Of a stretch of DNA of 64,000 nt, positions 57,738-64,000 are shown one piece after another (position 1 is the stretch's first letter; every line of letters begins with the position of its first letter). The stretch is taken from NCBI GenBank assembly GCA_036557665.1, contig DATBHG010000009.1, positions 1 through 64,000 of the forward strand, in the 5' to 3' direction. The DNA comes from VAZQ01 sp036557665. Lineage in GTDB: Bacteria > Pseudomonadota > Alphaproteobacteria > Rhizobiales > Xanthobacteraceae. Made by a program: the position numbers and the translations under genes. The notes below the pieces were generated by a model. It was not told the origin of the DNA. It was given only the letters and a program-made list of their open reading frames with translations, and ran no database searches.

Positions 57738-59027
57738 TCAACGCAAAACCGCTATCCCTTCGCCCGGACGGACTAGCTCCGCGACGTGATCGGCCCACTC
57801 GGTGAGGAGTTGGCGCTTCAATTCTACAGGGTAGCCGTGGCTGTAACCACTCGTCACCGAGCCACTAGATGAATGATTTAGTACAAGGCCGCGCTCCCAC
57901 TCCGAGTGTCCTTGGTTCTCAAACCACGTCGCGACCGTGTGCCGGAAGACGTGTAACATAAAATCCTTCGGACCACCGGCTTCAACTATCTTCGCTGCAA
58001 CTCGCGCGGCATCAAGTCCAGGAAAGACTAGCTCGCCATCGCGCGGTAAGCCTTTCAAGATACGCTGCGCCCAAGGCACCACCGGGACTTTGTAGGTTGG
58101 ACGCTTTTCGAGCTTGGCCGAAGCTTTCAGCTTTACTCGCTCTGCCGGTACAGTGAAGAGGGTAAGCTCGTGATCAAATTCCGACCAACGCGCCTTAGCC
58201 AGTTCGTCGCGACGTAACGCAAACAGACAGATCAGCTTGACGTAGCTGCCTTCTACCTTCGGCAGCCTGTCGGCTGCGGTCCAGATCGATTTGATTTCAT
58301 CCGATGAATAATACCGCTCGCGCCGCTTACTCTTTGCTGGCGTCTTCATTCCGAGTATCGGGCTAGCCTTGAGTATCTGCTCCCGGACGCACCATCCAAA
58401 GAAATCTCTCAGGTGAGCAAATAGTCTTGCGGCGGTAGCTGGCCGCTCGCTCCCGCTACGGCCATCGCGAATGTCCTTCAGCAGCGAGCCAACCTCGCGA
58501 TAGGCGATTGTCGCCACCGGCCTATCCTTCCACTCAAGACAGGCGTGGTGGACGAACGTGCGTGTTCTCGAAGCGCTCTTGTTCTTCTTGTCGCCGATCT
58601 GATCCTCTTGGATGTAGCGCTCCCACACCGTCTCAAACTTGTCGCTCCTGCGTGGGTCCTCTGCCTTAGGGTCCAGGCCTTGAGCCGCTAGCCGGCGTAC
58701 CTCACGTGCGGCAACACGGGCTTCCTCTGTCGTGACCTCCCCTACCCTGCCGAGTGATTTGTAATGCAGCCTAGGTGAACCGGGGAAACGGTAGTTCACC
58801 ATAAAGCTCGCGGTTCCCGTGGGCTGGACCAGGACGGCTAGTCCTCGCACCGCTCCCGTACCGGCATCCCAGACAAAGTGCTGCTGGTTCTTTACCTTCA
58901 GCTTCAGCACGTTCCGCTCGTTGAAATTCATCCGCGTGGCTTCCGCCTTGGGGCGTTTGCCCGATGGCGGCTCGATAGAAGGCACCGCGTCTAGGACGAC
59001 ACGCGGCTTGCGTTTGACGGTTCCCAT
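57738..59027 (-). CDS. int: Tyrosine-type integrase of the element
   Basis: 429 residues. Catalyses site-specific recombination between attachment sites. N-terminal DUF4102/arm-binding-type region (LVQPTGTASFMVNYRFPGSP, then RLHYKSLGRVGEVTTEEARV), core-binding middle, and catalytic residues Arg272 (ALRRDEL), His359-x2-Arg362 (HVFRHTVATW), His385 (LVLNHSS) and nucleophile Tyr395 (TSGYSHGY). The family is the P4-type integrase of islands and satellites. It lies next to the right attachment site and is transcribed inward; the promoter region lies beside the attachment site. Confidence 0.95.
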   Translation of the reverse strand: MGTVKRKPRVVLDAVPSIEPPSGKRPKAEATRMNFNERNVLKLKVKNQQHFVWDAGTGAVRGLAVLVQPTGTASFMVNYRFPGSPRLHYKSLGRVGEVTTEEARVAAREVRRLAAQGLDPKAEDPRRSDKFETVWERYIQEDQIGDKKNKSASRTRTFVHHACLEWKDRPVATIAYREVGSLLKDIRDGRSGSERPATAARLFAHLRDFFGWCVREQILKASPILGMKTPAKSKRRERYYSSDEIKSIWTAADRLPKVEGSYVKLICLFALRRDELAKARWSEFDHELTLFTVPAERVKLKASAKLEKRPTYKVPVVPWAQRILKGLPRDGELVFPGLDAARVAAKIVEAGGPKDFMLHVFRHTVATWFENQGHSEWERGLVLNHSSSGSVTSGYSHGYPVELKRQLLTEWADHVAELVRPGEGIAVLR

Positions 59028-59158
59028 AGCTCTTAACTCCCAGCTGCTATAATCTTGCTTTAATGCGACCGCCTAAAATAGCGCTCCGTGGGGGTTCCGT
59101 AAATCCCCCGCGTAGCTATTTGAAGAAATTAATAAATTACGGCTAGAGGCTCAGAAAA

Positions 59159-59173
59159 CCTTATGCCATAAGG
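59159..59173. promoter_or_regulatory. Palindrome beside the right attachment site
   Basis: CCTTATG-C-CATAAGG, a perfect 7-bp inverted repeat 9 bp from the attachment core. Candidate integrase or excisionase site or integrase operator. Confidence 0.4.
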
Positions 59174-59181
59174 GCTTCTAT

Positions 59182-59197
59182 GTTAACGTCTCGTTAG
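59182..59197. other. Attachment site, right end
   Basis: GTTAACGTCTCGTTAG, identical to the left copy. It ends 8 bp before the last base of chpT, so recombination leaves chpT intact. Confidence 0.88.
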
Positions 59198-59204
59198 CAA
59201 GCCG

Positions 59205-59846
59205 TCAGCGTGTCGAGACGACGATGGCCTCGCCGTCGGCCCTGAGCTCGACCTTGAGGCTGCAAGCGCGCGCAAGCAGCCCTGCATAGAACGGCTGGAT
59301 AGCGTGCGCATCGATCGACCCGTTCTCGGAAACCCCTTCCAGCAAGGCGGGGATCGCCTCGGGAATGCGGGAATTGGGGCCCGAGGCGACCAGCCGAAAT
59401 CCCATATCCTGCCCCTCCCCTATGGGATTTACCTCGATGGTACCGCCGCGCGGGATCGTGTGGCCGGCGATGATGAGCATGTTCAGGAGCAACTTGACCC
59501 GATTTTTCGGCAGCAGCATCGGCGGCAGCTTCCACACGAGCTTGGTCTTATCGTCCGCGATGAAGGCGCCTGCCATGTTATGAGCATCGCCGAGATCGAT
59601 CTGCGCGCCGGCCGCGCCCGCCGCTCCGAACGCCAGCCGGCAAAATTGCAGGCGGGCCGCTGCCGCCTTGGCGCTTTTTTTGATGAGATCGAGGGCAAAG
59701 TCCTTGGTCTGCTGATCGCTCTCCTCCTCTTCCAACACTTCGAGTCCGTTCACGATGGCGCCAGTCGGACTGATCAGGTCGTGGCAGACGCGGGAGCAGA
59801 GAAGGGCGGCGAGATCGAGTGCGTCGAGCGCCACAGCTGTGGTCAT
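59205..59846 (-). CDS. chpT: Histidine phosphotransferase ChpT
   Basis: 213 residues. ChpT relays phosphate from CckA to CtrA and CpdR in the alphaproteobacterial cell-cycle network. The phosphoacceptor is His22 in SRVCHDLISPTGAIVNGLEV, the DHp-like helix. The C-terminal degenerate ATPase-like domain follows (KTKLVWKLPPMLLPKNRVKL, then LLNMLIIAGHTIPRGGTIEV). The ATG giving MTTAVALDALDL is chosen; upstream in-frame codons run into the divergent cysQ region. In the undisturbed chromosome it would lie about 150 bp upstream of cheA on the same strand; the inserted element separates them. Confidence 0.92.
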   Translation of the reverse strand: MTTAVALDALDLAALLCSRVCHDLISPTGAIVNGLEVLEEEESDQQTKDFALDLIKKSAKAAAARLQFCRLAFGAAGAAGAQIDLGDAHNMAGAFIADDKTKLVWKLPPMLLPKNRVKLLLNMLIIAGHTIPRGGTIEVNPIGEGQDMGFRLVASGPNSRIPEAIPALLEGVSENGSIDAHAIQPFYAGLLARACSLKVELRADGEAIVVSTR

Positions 59847-60037
59847 AACGGCGTCTCCATTGGCGGAGGGACCAGCGAATGCGCGAGCGCGACTCACCTG
59901 TGAAACCCCCTGAGCCGTATAACCCTCGACTGCGTATTCTGCCAATAGCGGGTACAACACCACACGGATCATGTCCGGCACTCTCGGTCGCGCATCCGAG
60001 CCGCAGTATCGGGCATATGAGAAGGGCCAGACGACAC

Positions 60038-60886
60038 ATGCTCAAAGCGGACGGATCAGGGTCGCAGGAGCTGCTGCTGGACGAGCTTTGCTCGGTGGTT
60101 TCGGCCGCTGCCGCGGCCATCCTCGCCGCGCGCAAACAGCCGCTTAAGACCCATACCAAGCCCGACCAGTCCCCGGTTACGGCCGCGGACCATGCGTCGG
60201 AGGGCGTGATTTTGGAGGCTCTTTCCCGGCTTCTGCCCGGGGTGCCGGTCGTATCGGAAGAGGCAGCCGCCAAAGCACCGCTGTCGAAGGAGCTTCCCGA
60301 CAGCTTCGTGCTGGTGGATCCCCTGGACGGAACGCGGGAGCTGCTCGCGGGGCGAGACGAGTTCACCATCAACCTGGCGGTGGTCAATAGTGGCGCCCCC
60401 TCGCTCGGCATCGTCGCTGCACCGGCACGGGGCGTGTTATGGCGCGGCGTCGTGGGTAGAGGCGCCGAGCGGCTGGCGCTTGCTGCCGGCGCCCCTGCAA
60501 GCGCCGCCTCGAGCCGCGCCCGCATTCACACCCGCGCCGCTCGCCGTTCAGGCCTCGTCGCAGCGGTAAGCCGTTCTCATCTCGATTCCCGCACGGCCGC
60601 CTTGCTGGGGCGTCTGCCAGTGGTCCGGAAGCTCCCTTGCGGATCGGCGCTCAAATTCGGCCAGCTCGCCGAAGGAAAGGCGGATGTCTATCCACGACTC
60701 TCAACCACCTGCGAATGGGATGTTGCGGCAGGCCACGCCGTGCTCGCGGCGGCCGGAGGGGTTGTAACCACGCCCGAGGGGGGTGCGTTGAGCTACGGTC
60801 AATGGGACAAGGACTTTCGCGTGGCCGGGTTTATCGCCTGGGGCGATCCCGCAGCCGCCGGGCCGTTGGGCGACCGCCTTAGGTAG
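60038..60886 (+). CDS. cysQ: 3'(2'),5'-bisphosphate nucleotidase CysQ
   Basis: 282 residues, inositol-monophosphatase fold. Hydrolyses PAP from sulfate assimilation. Metal-site motifs: SPVTAADHASEGVI (Asp), VVSEEA (Glu), VDPLDGTRELL (two Asp) and the C-terminal CEWDVAAGHAVLAAAG. GFIAWG-like end. The ATG at 60038 is preferred over one seven codons earlier because GAAGGG precedes it at reasonable distance. Divergent from chpT. Confidence 0.93.
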   Translation: MLKADGSGSQELLLDELCSVVSAAAAAILAARKQPLKTHTKPDQSPVTAADHASEGVILEALSRLLPGVPVVSEEAAAKAPLSKELPDSFVLVDPLDGTRELLAGRDEFTINLAVVNSGAPSLGIVAAPARGVLWRGVVGRGAERLALAAGAPASAASSRARIHTRAARRSGLVAAVSRSHLDSRTAALLGRLPVVRKLPCGSALKFGQLAEGKADVYPRLSTTCEWDVAAGHAVLAAAGGVVTTPEGGALSYGQWDKDFRVAGFIAWGDPAAAGPLGDRLR

Positions 60887-61006
60887 CGCCCCGCGCCGAC
60901 CATAGTATTGTCGCTGTTATGGTGAATCGGTTGCGCTTTGGCCGCAAAGCCGGGTTAGGTTGTAGACGGCTGGCGCCGGGGACCCCAGCCCCCCATGGAG
61001 CATGTG

Positions 61007-61624
61007 ATGCAGGCCCTCATCCGGACCCTTCTTCTGGCGCTGCCGCTGTTCGCGTTGGGCAGCGGCTGGGCCCGAGCACAGTCCGAGGCTGCGCCTCCGC
61101 CACCTCCGGCCACTCAGCCCAACCAAACCGCGCCGTCGGGAGGGCAATATTCGTCAAACGAGATCATCGATGCCGGTCACCGCTTTTTCGGCACGATCTC
61201 GCGCGGGCTCGCCCAGATCGTGGAAAAAGCAGGCAGCCAGTGGGGGCTCCCCAACGGCTATGTGCTGGGACAGGAGGCCGGGGGGGCCATGGTGGCCGGG
61301 CTGCGTTACGGCGAAGGCATTCTTTACACCAAGAATGCGGGCGACCTTCGCGTGTATTGGCAAGGGCCTTCGCTCGGGTTCGATTTCGGAGGCGACGGCG
61401 CCCGCACCATGATGCTCGTGTACAGCCTGCCGGCTACCGATGCGATCTATCAGCGCTTCGTCGGGATCGACGGTTCGGCGTATTTCGTCGGTGGCTTGGG
61501 CATGACCGCGTTGACCTTCAACAACATCGTCGTGGTGCCGATTCGCTCGGGCATTGGCTTTCGTCTCGGCGCCAATGTGGGCTATCTGAAATTTACGCCG
61601 GCGGCGACCTGGAACCCGTTTTGA
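61007..61624 (+). CDS. DUF1134/EipA-family envelope protein
   Basis: 205 residues. Signal peptide MQALIRTLLLALPLFALGSG, cleaved near ARAQ. A proline-rich linker leads to the DUF1134 domain: SSNEIIDAGHRFFGTISRGL, then IVEKAGSQWGLPNGYVLGQE and GGAMVAGLRYGEGILYTKNA. EipA of Brucella, in this family, is a periplasmic protein needed for cell-envelope integrity. The ATG at 61007 has GGAG 6 nt before it; an in-frame ATG four codons earlier is possible. Confidence 0.9.
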   Translation: MQALIRTLLLALPLFALGSGWARAQSEAAPPPPPATQPNQTAPSGGQYSSNEIIDAGHRFFGTISRGLAQIVEKAGSQWGLPNGYVLGQEAGGAMVAGLRYGEGILYTKNAGDLRVYWQGPSLGFDFGGDGARTMMLVYSLPATDAIYQRFVGIDGSAYFVGGLGMTALTFNNIVVVPIRSGIGFRLGANVGYLKFTPAATWNPF

Positions 61625-61740
61625 GAGCTCATGCGATTCAGGTTAACCGGTAGGCTTCCTGGCAGGGCCGAGCGCCGCGTGGCAAGTTACAGCACGTCCC
61701 GGTGATGCTGACGCAGATGCGAGCACCACGACGGGCGTGC

Positions 61741-61845
61741 TCCCTCCCCCTTGTGGGCGAGGGTTGGGGAGGGGGGTTCCAGTTGTTGCGCGGCGTCGGC
61801 CAGCAAGGACCCCCACCCCTAACCCCTCCCCACAAGGGGGAGGGG
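61741..61845. repeat. Inverted pair of a dispersed GC-rich repeat
   Basis: TCCCTCCCCCTTGTGGG at the left and CCCACAAGGGGGAGGGGA at the right are inverted copies, with GGTTGGGGAGGGGGG / CCCCACCCCTAACCCC inside. On the plus strand the left half would read PLVGEGWGGG. A half copy of the same family lies inside the ABC permease at about 5363-5397. Confidence 0.8.
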
Positions 61846-61941
61846 AACAGAGCCGTCGTCTGGCGATGTTTGTGGATCAACATGACCGAGATGCGCTGTA
61901 ACCCAAATTTGGCGTTGATGTAGGCGAGGAGGCGTTTTCCT

Positions 61942-63231
61942 ATGATCGAACCGGTCATGTACGGCGCGATCGGCTTTCTGATCGCGGGCTTGCTGGTCAT
62001 CGGGTTCATTCCGCTGGTCCATGCCCGGGCAGAGCGTCTTACCACTCGGCGCTTGGAAGCGCTGACACCCCTCTCGATGGCAGAGATTCAGGCTGAAAAG
62101 GATCAGCTTCGCGCCGAATTCGCCATGTCCACGCGCCGGCTCGAGATGAGCGTGGAGCAACTCAAGGCAAAGTGCACCAACCAGCTCACCGAGATCGGCA
62201 GAAAGACCGACGCGATCGGACGTCTCAAGCTCGAGCTCGGTGAGAAGACTGCGAATTTGTTCGCGCTCGAGGCCAAGGAGAAACAGCTGTCCTCCGAGCT
62301 GCACGCTGCCCAGACGGAGGTATCCGCCAAGGAGCGGGCGCAGGCCGAGGTCGAACGCTCGCTTGCCACGGCAACCGCGCAGCTCTCGCAGGTCAACGTA
62401 GACCAGCGTGACCTGGCTGCCGCGACAGAGACCCAGCGGGTCGAGCTGGTCGCCCTGCGCGCGCAAGCGGAGGCGTTGAAAGGGCAGATCGAGAGCTATG
62501 ACAAGGAGACCCAGGAGCTCGAGTCCCGGCTGCGCCGCAAGAATTCGGAAGCCGCCGCCTTGAACGAGCAGCTGGCGGAGGAACGCGGCAGAGCCGAGCA
62601 GCATGGCGCCCGAGCAACCGAGCTTGATCGCACGCTCCTTGCCTACAAGACCGAAGCGGAAGTGCTTGGCCGGCGCGTGGAGGAGCTGACCAGCCGGCTC
62701 GATGAGCAGGGACGCTTCCTCGTCGATCGGGAGTCCATGTCCGACCAGCTGCGCAATGAAGCGGCCAATGCACATAAGATCGAAACCGAAATTCGCGCTG
62801 CTTTGGCCGATGCCGAGAACCGTCATCGCTCGGACACCGAGGCGCTGCGGACCGAGAAATCGTTGCTCGAAGCTCAGGTCAAGCAGGCCCAGGAGGAGCG
62901 CGCCAAGCTGGAGACCGAGATCACGGCCATGAAACGCGATGCTGAAGCTACCTGGGCCAACGACCGGATGGAGAGCGCGCTGTTGCGCGAGCGCATCAAC
63001 GACATAGCCGCCGAGGTTACCCGCCTTACCGCGGCGCTGGAAGGACCCGGCTCTCCGATCGCGGCCATCATCAACGGCGAGGAGGCGCACTCGGCCGGCG
63101 CAAACGGGAGCAATGGGACGGCTGTGGCATTGGCTCCGCAAGTCGCGGAGACGAAGGGGACGACGCTCGCGGATCGCATTCGCGCGTTGCAGAGCCGCGT
63201 ATCCAGCGTGGCGCAGCCGAGCGAAGCGTAG
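61942..63231 (+). CDS. Membrane-anchored coiled-coil protein
   Basis: 429 residues. One membrane helix at residues 5-26 (VMYGAIGFLIAGLLVIGFIP), then an almost unbroken coiled coil to about residue 350 with long Glu/Lys/Gln/Arg heptads, and a flexible Ala/Gly end. Hyphomicrobiales carry similar proteins of unknown role; a structural or envelope-linked scaffold is plausible. GAGGAGG lies about 10 nt before the ATG. Confidence 0.8.
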   Translation: MIEPVMYGAIGFLIAGLLVIGFIPLVHARAERLTTRRLEALTPLSMAEIQAEKDQLRAEFAMSTRRLEMSVEQLKAKCTNQLTEIGRKTDAIGRLKLELGEKTANLFALEAKEKQLSSELHAAQTEVSAKERAQAEVERSLATATAQLSQVNVDQRDLAAATETQRVELVALRAQAEALKGQIESYDKETQELESRLRRKNSEAAALNEQLAEERGRAEQHGARATELDRTLLAYKTEAEVLGRRVEELTSRLDEQGRFLVDRESMSDQLRNEAANAHKIETEIRAALADAENRHRSDTEALRTEKSLLEAQVKQAQEERAKLETEITAMKRDAEATWANDRMESALLRERINDIAAEVTRLTAALEGPGSPIAAIINGEEAHSAGANGSNGTAVALAPQVAETKGTTLADRIRALQSRVSSVAQPSEA

Positions 63232-63343
63232 CGGCGCGGGCGGAGGCGCATTCCATCAGCGCAGCCCGTGCGCCCGTGCGGCGGGATTTCGAGCTGTCTC
63301 GCTTGACAGCCCGCCTGGTCCTCCTAAATCCTGCCATCGGTCC

Positions 63344-63418
63344 GGGCGCTTAGCTCAGCGGGAGAGCGTTCCCTTCACACGGGAGAGGTCATAGGTTCAA
63401 ATCCTATAGCGCCCACCA
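63344..63418 (+). tRNA. tRNA-Val (anticodon CAC)
   Basis: 75 nt including an encoded CCA. The 7-bp acceptor stem GGGCGCT / AGCGCCC, D arm GCTCAGCGGGAGAGC, anticodon stem TTCCC / GGGAG-type with loop TTCACAC (anticodon CAC), and T arm with GGTTCAAATCC fit the cloverleaf. Its 3' end is followed 83 bp later by an integrase gene, the classic tRNA attachment site of an island. Confidence 0.95.
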
Positions 63419-63501
63419 GTACTTAGCCTCAGCCTATATCCTTCGGGTTGACTATGTGGTAACTTTGCGGCCAAGATTAGCTGCCGCGAAGGATCACAGT
63501 C

Positions 63502-64000
63502 ATGGCTCACATTCGCAAGCTCACAGACAAGCCCCGCGCGCTTCCTTGGCTAGCTCACATTCACCGCAAGGGTCACAAGCGCCTGATTAAAATGTTCAAG
63601 ACCAAGCGGGAGGCTGAGCATTGGGCAGAGGAGCAAGAGCGAAGCATTCGGCTTGCTGGGCTGCCGCTGACCACTGAGGACCTGAAGAAGCACACGGTGG
63701 GGGACATTGTCCGCCGCTATCTGACCGAGGTCACCCCGACCAAAGGATGCCATGTCAGCGAAGCGGCAGTCCTGAACAGGTTCCTTAAACATCCGATCTG
63801 CTCAAAGGCACTTGCCTACGTTAATCGGCAAGATGCGTATCAGTACGTGAACGATCGGCTGAAGGAAACTTGGAAGGTCAAGCACGGCAAAGGCGATCCT
63901 AAACCGATCACGCCCCGAACCGTTCGACGCGAGGTCAACTCGATCCAGCACGTTTTCGAAACGGCTAGAGAGCAGTGGGGGTTTACTAATCTCTCTAATC
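63502..64000 (+). CDS. Tyrosine-type integrase, N-terminal part (cut by window edge)
   Basis: 166 residues visible, open at the edge. The start MAHIRKLTDKPRALPWLAHI, then HRKGHKRLIKMFKTKREAEH, is the arm-binding domain of island integrases, followed by the core-binding SAM-like domain (TVGDIVRRYLTEVTPTKGCH, then NSIQHVFETAREQWGF). The catalytic domain lies outside the window. AAGGATCACAGTC precedes the ATG. The tRNA-Val gene just upstream is probably its attachment site, so a second island likely begins here and continues to the right. Confidence 0.88.
   Translation, partial: MAHIRKLTDKPRALPWLAHIHRKGHKRLIKMFKTKREAEHWAEEQERSIRLAGLPLTTEDLKKHTVGDIVRRYLTEVTPTKGCHVSEAAVLNRFLKHPICSKALAYVNRQDAYQYVNDRLKETWKVKHGKGDPKPITPRTVRREVNSIQHVFETAREQWGFTNLSN

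Larger units (their letters stand above)
49619..59197. mobile_element. Integrated terminase-bearing element (candidate phage satellite), 9.6 kb
   Basis: Bounded by a perfect 16-bp direct repeat, GTTAACGTCTCGTTAG, between cheA and chpT. Contents in order: AlpA-like regulator, three small unknown proteins, a putative replication initiator, iterons, two unknown proteins, a DUF6894 gene on the opposite strand, terminase small-subunit candidate, terminase large subunit, three or four unknown proteins, a pentamer array and a tyrosine integrase. No portal, capsid, tail or lysis gene is seen. Base composition is visibly less GC-rich and codon use differs from both sides. On excision the circle would place integrase and alpA back to back across attP. 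A decayed prophage is the alternative; intact TerL motifs and a precise repeat argue for a functional small element. Confidence 0.85.

Overview
The window looks like part of the chromosome of a GC-rich alphaproteobacterium of the order Hyphomicrobiales, most like the Xanthobacteraceae/Nitrobacteraceae. The pointers are a CIRCE-controlled groESL, a chpT histidine phosphotransferase beside a chemotaxis operon, a DUF1134/EipA gene, a DUF6894 gene, and a large set of genes for aromatic and acyl-CoA metabolism. The genus cannot be fixed from the sequence alone. Most genes are separate catabolic or transport cassettes on alternating strands, many with ATGA or GTGA overlaps.

Layout. 1-3.6 kb: end of an MFS gene, a lipoprotein, groESL with a complete promoter, CIRCE site and terminator, and a DUF1330 remnant. 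3.6-7.3 kb: an ABC importer (two permeases and an ATPase) led by a YVTN beta-propeller protein, with no recognisable binding protein. 7.5-19.1 kb: a DapA-like aldolase/lyase, an amidase, a maleylacetoacetate isomerase-like GST, a Rieske dioxygenase (alpha and beta), a TRAP-type binding protein and a three-gene molybdenum hydroxylase whose iron-sulfur subunit is fused to a CoxG domain. 19.2-23.9 kb: Ku, an alpha-methylacyl-CoA racemase-like CoA transferase and a TauD/TfdA dioxygenase. 23.9-39.5 kb: aerobic benzoyl-CoA (box) genes: boxB, boxC, a hydrolase and boxR with a likely operator, then topoisomerase IB, a five-gene branched-chain-type ABC importer and a benzoate-CoA ligase. Presumably the importer supplies an aromatic acid, the ligase makes the CoA ester, BoxB epoxidises it and BoxC opens the ring. 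boxA and boxD are not in the window. 39.6-43.9 kb: an extradiol dioxygenase, an aldo/keto reductase and a fused CofG-CofH (FbiC) gene for the F420 chromophore.

43.9-63.2 kb: a chemotaxis operon transcribed cheA-cheW-cheY-cheB-cheR, then chpT, cysQ, DUF1134 and a coiled-coil membrane protein. Between cheA and chpT lies a 9.6-kb integrated element bounded by a perfect 16-bp direct repeat. It carries an AlpA-like regulator, a putative replication initiator followed by three 19-bp iterons, a terminase small-subunit candidate, a complete terminase large subunit and a tyrosine integrase, but no portal, capsid or tail gene. It also holds an unusual array of about 20 GTCNN pentamers. It looks like a phage satellite or a replicating terminase-bearing island and is the most interesting object in the window.

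63.3 kb to the end: a tRNA-Val(CAC) followed at once by another tyrosine integrase that runs off the edge, so a second island probably begins there.
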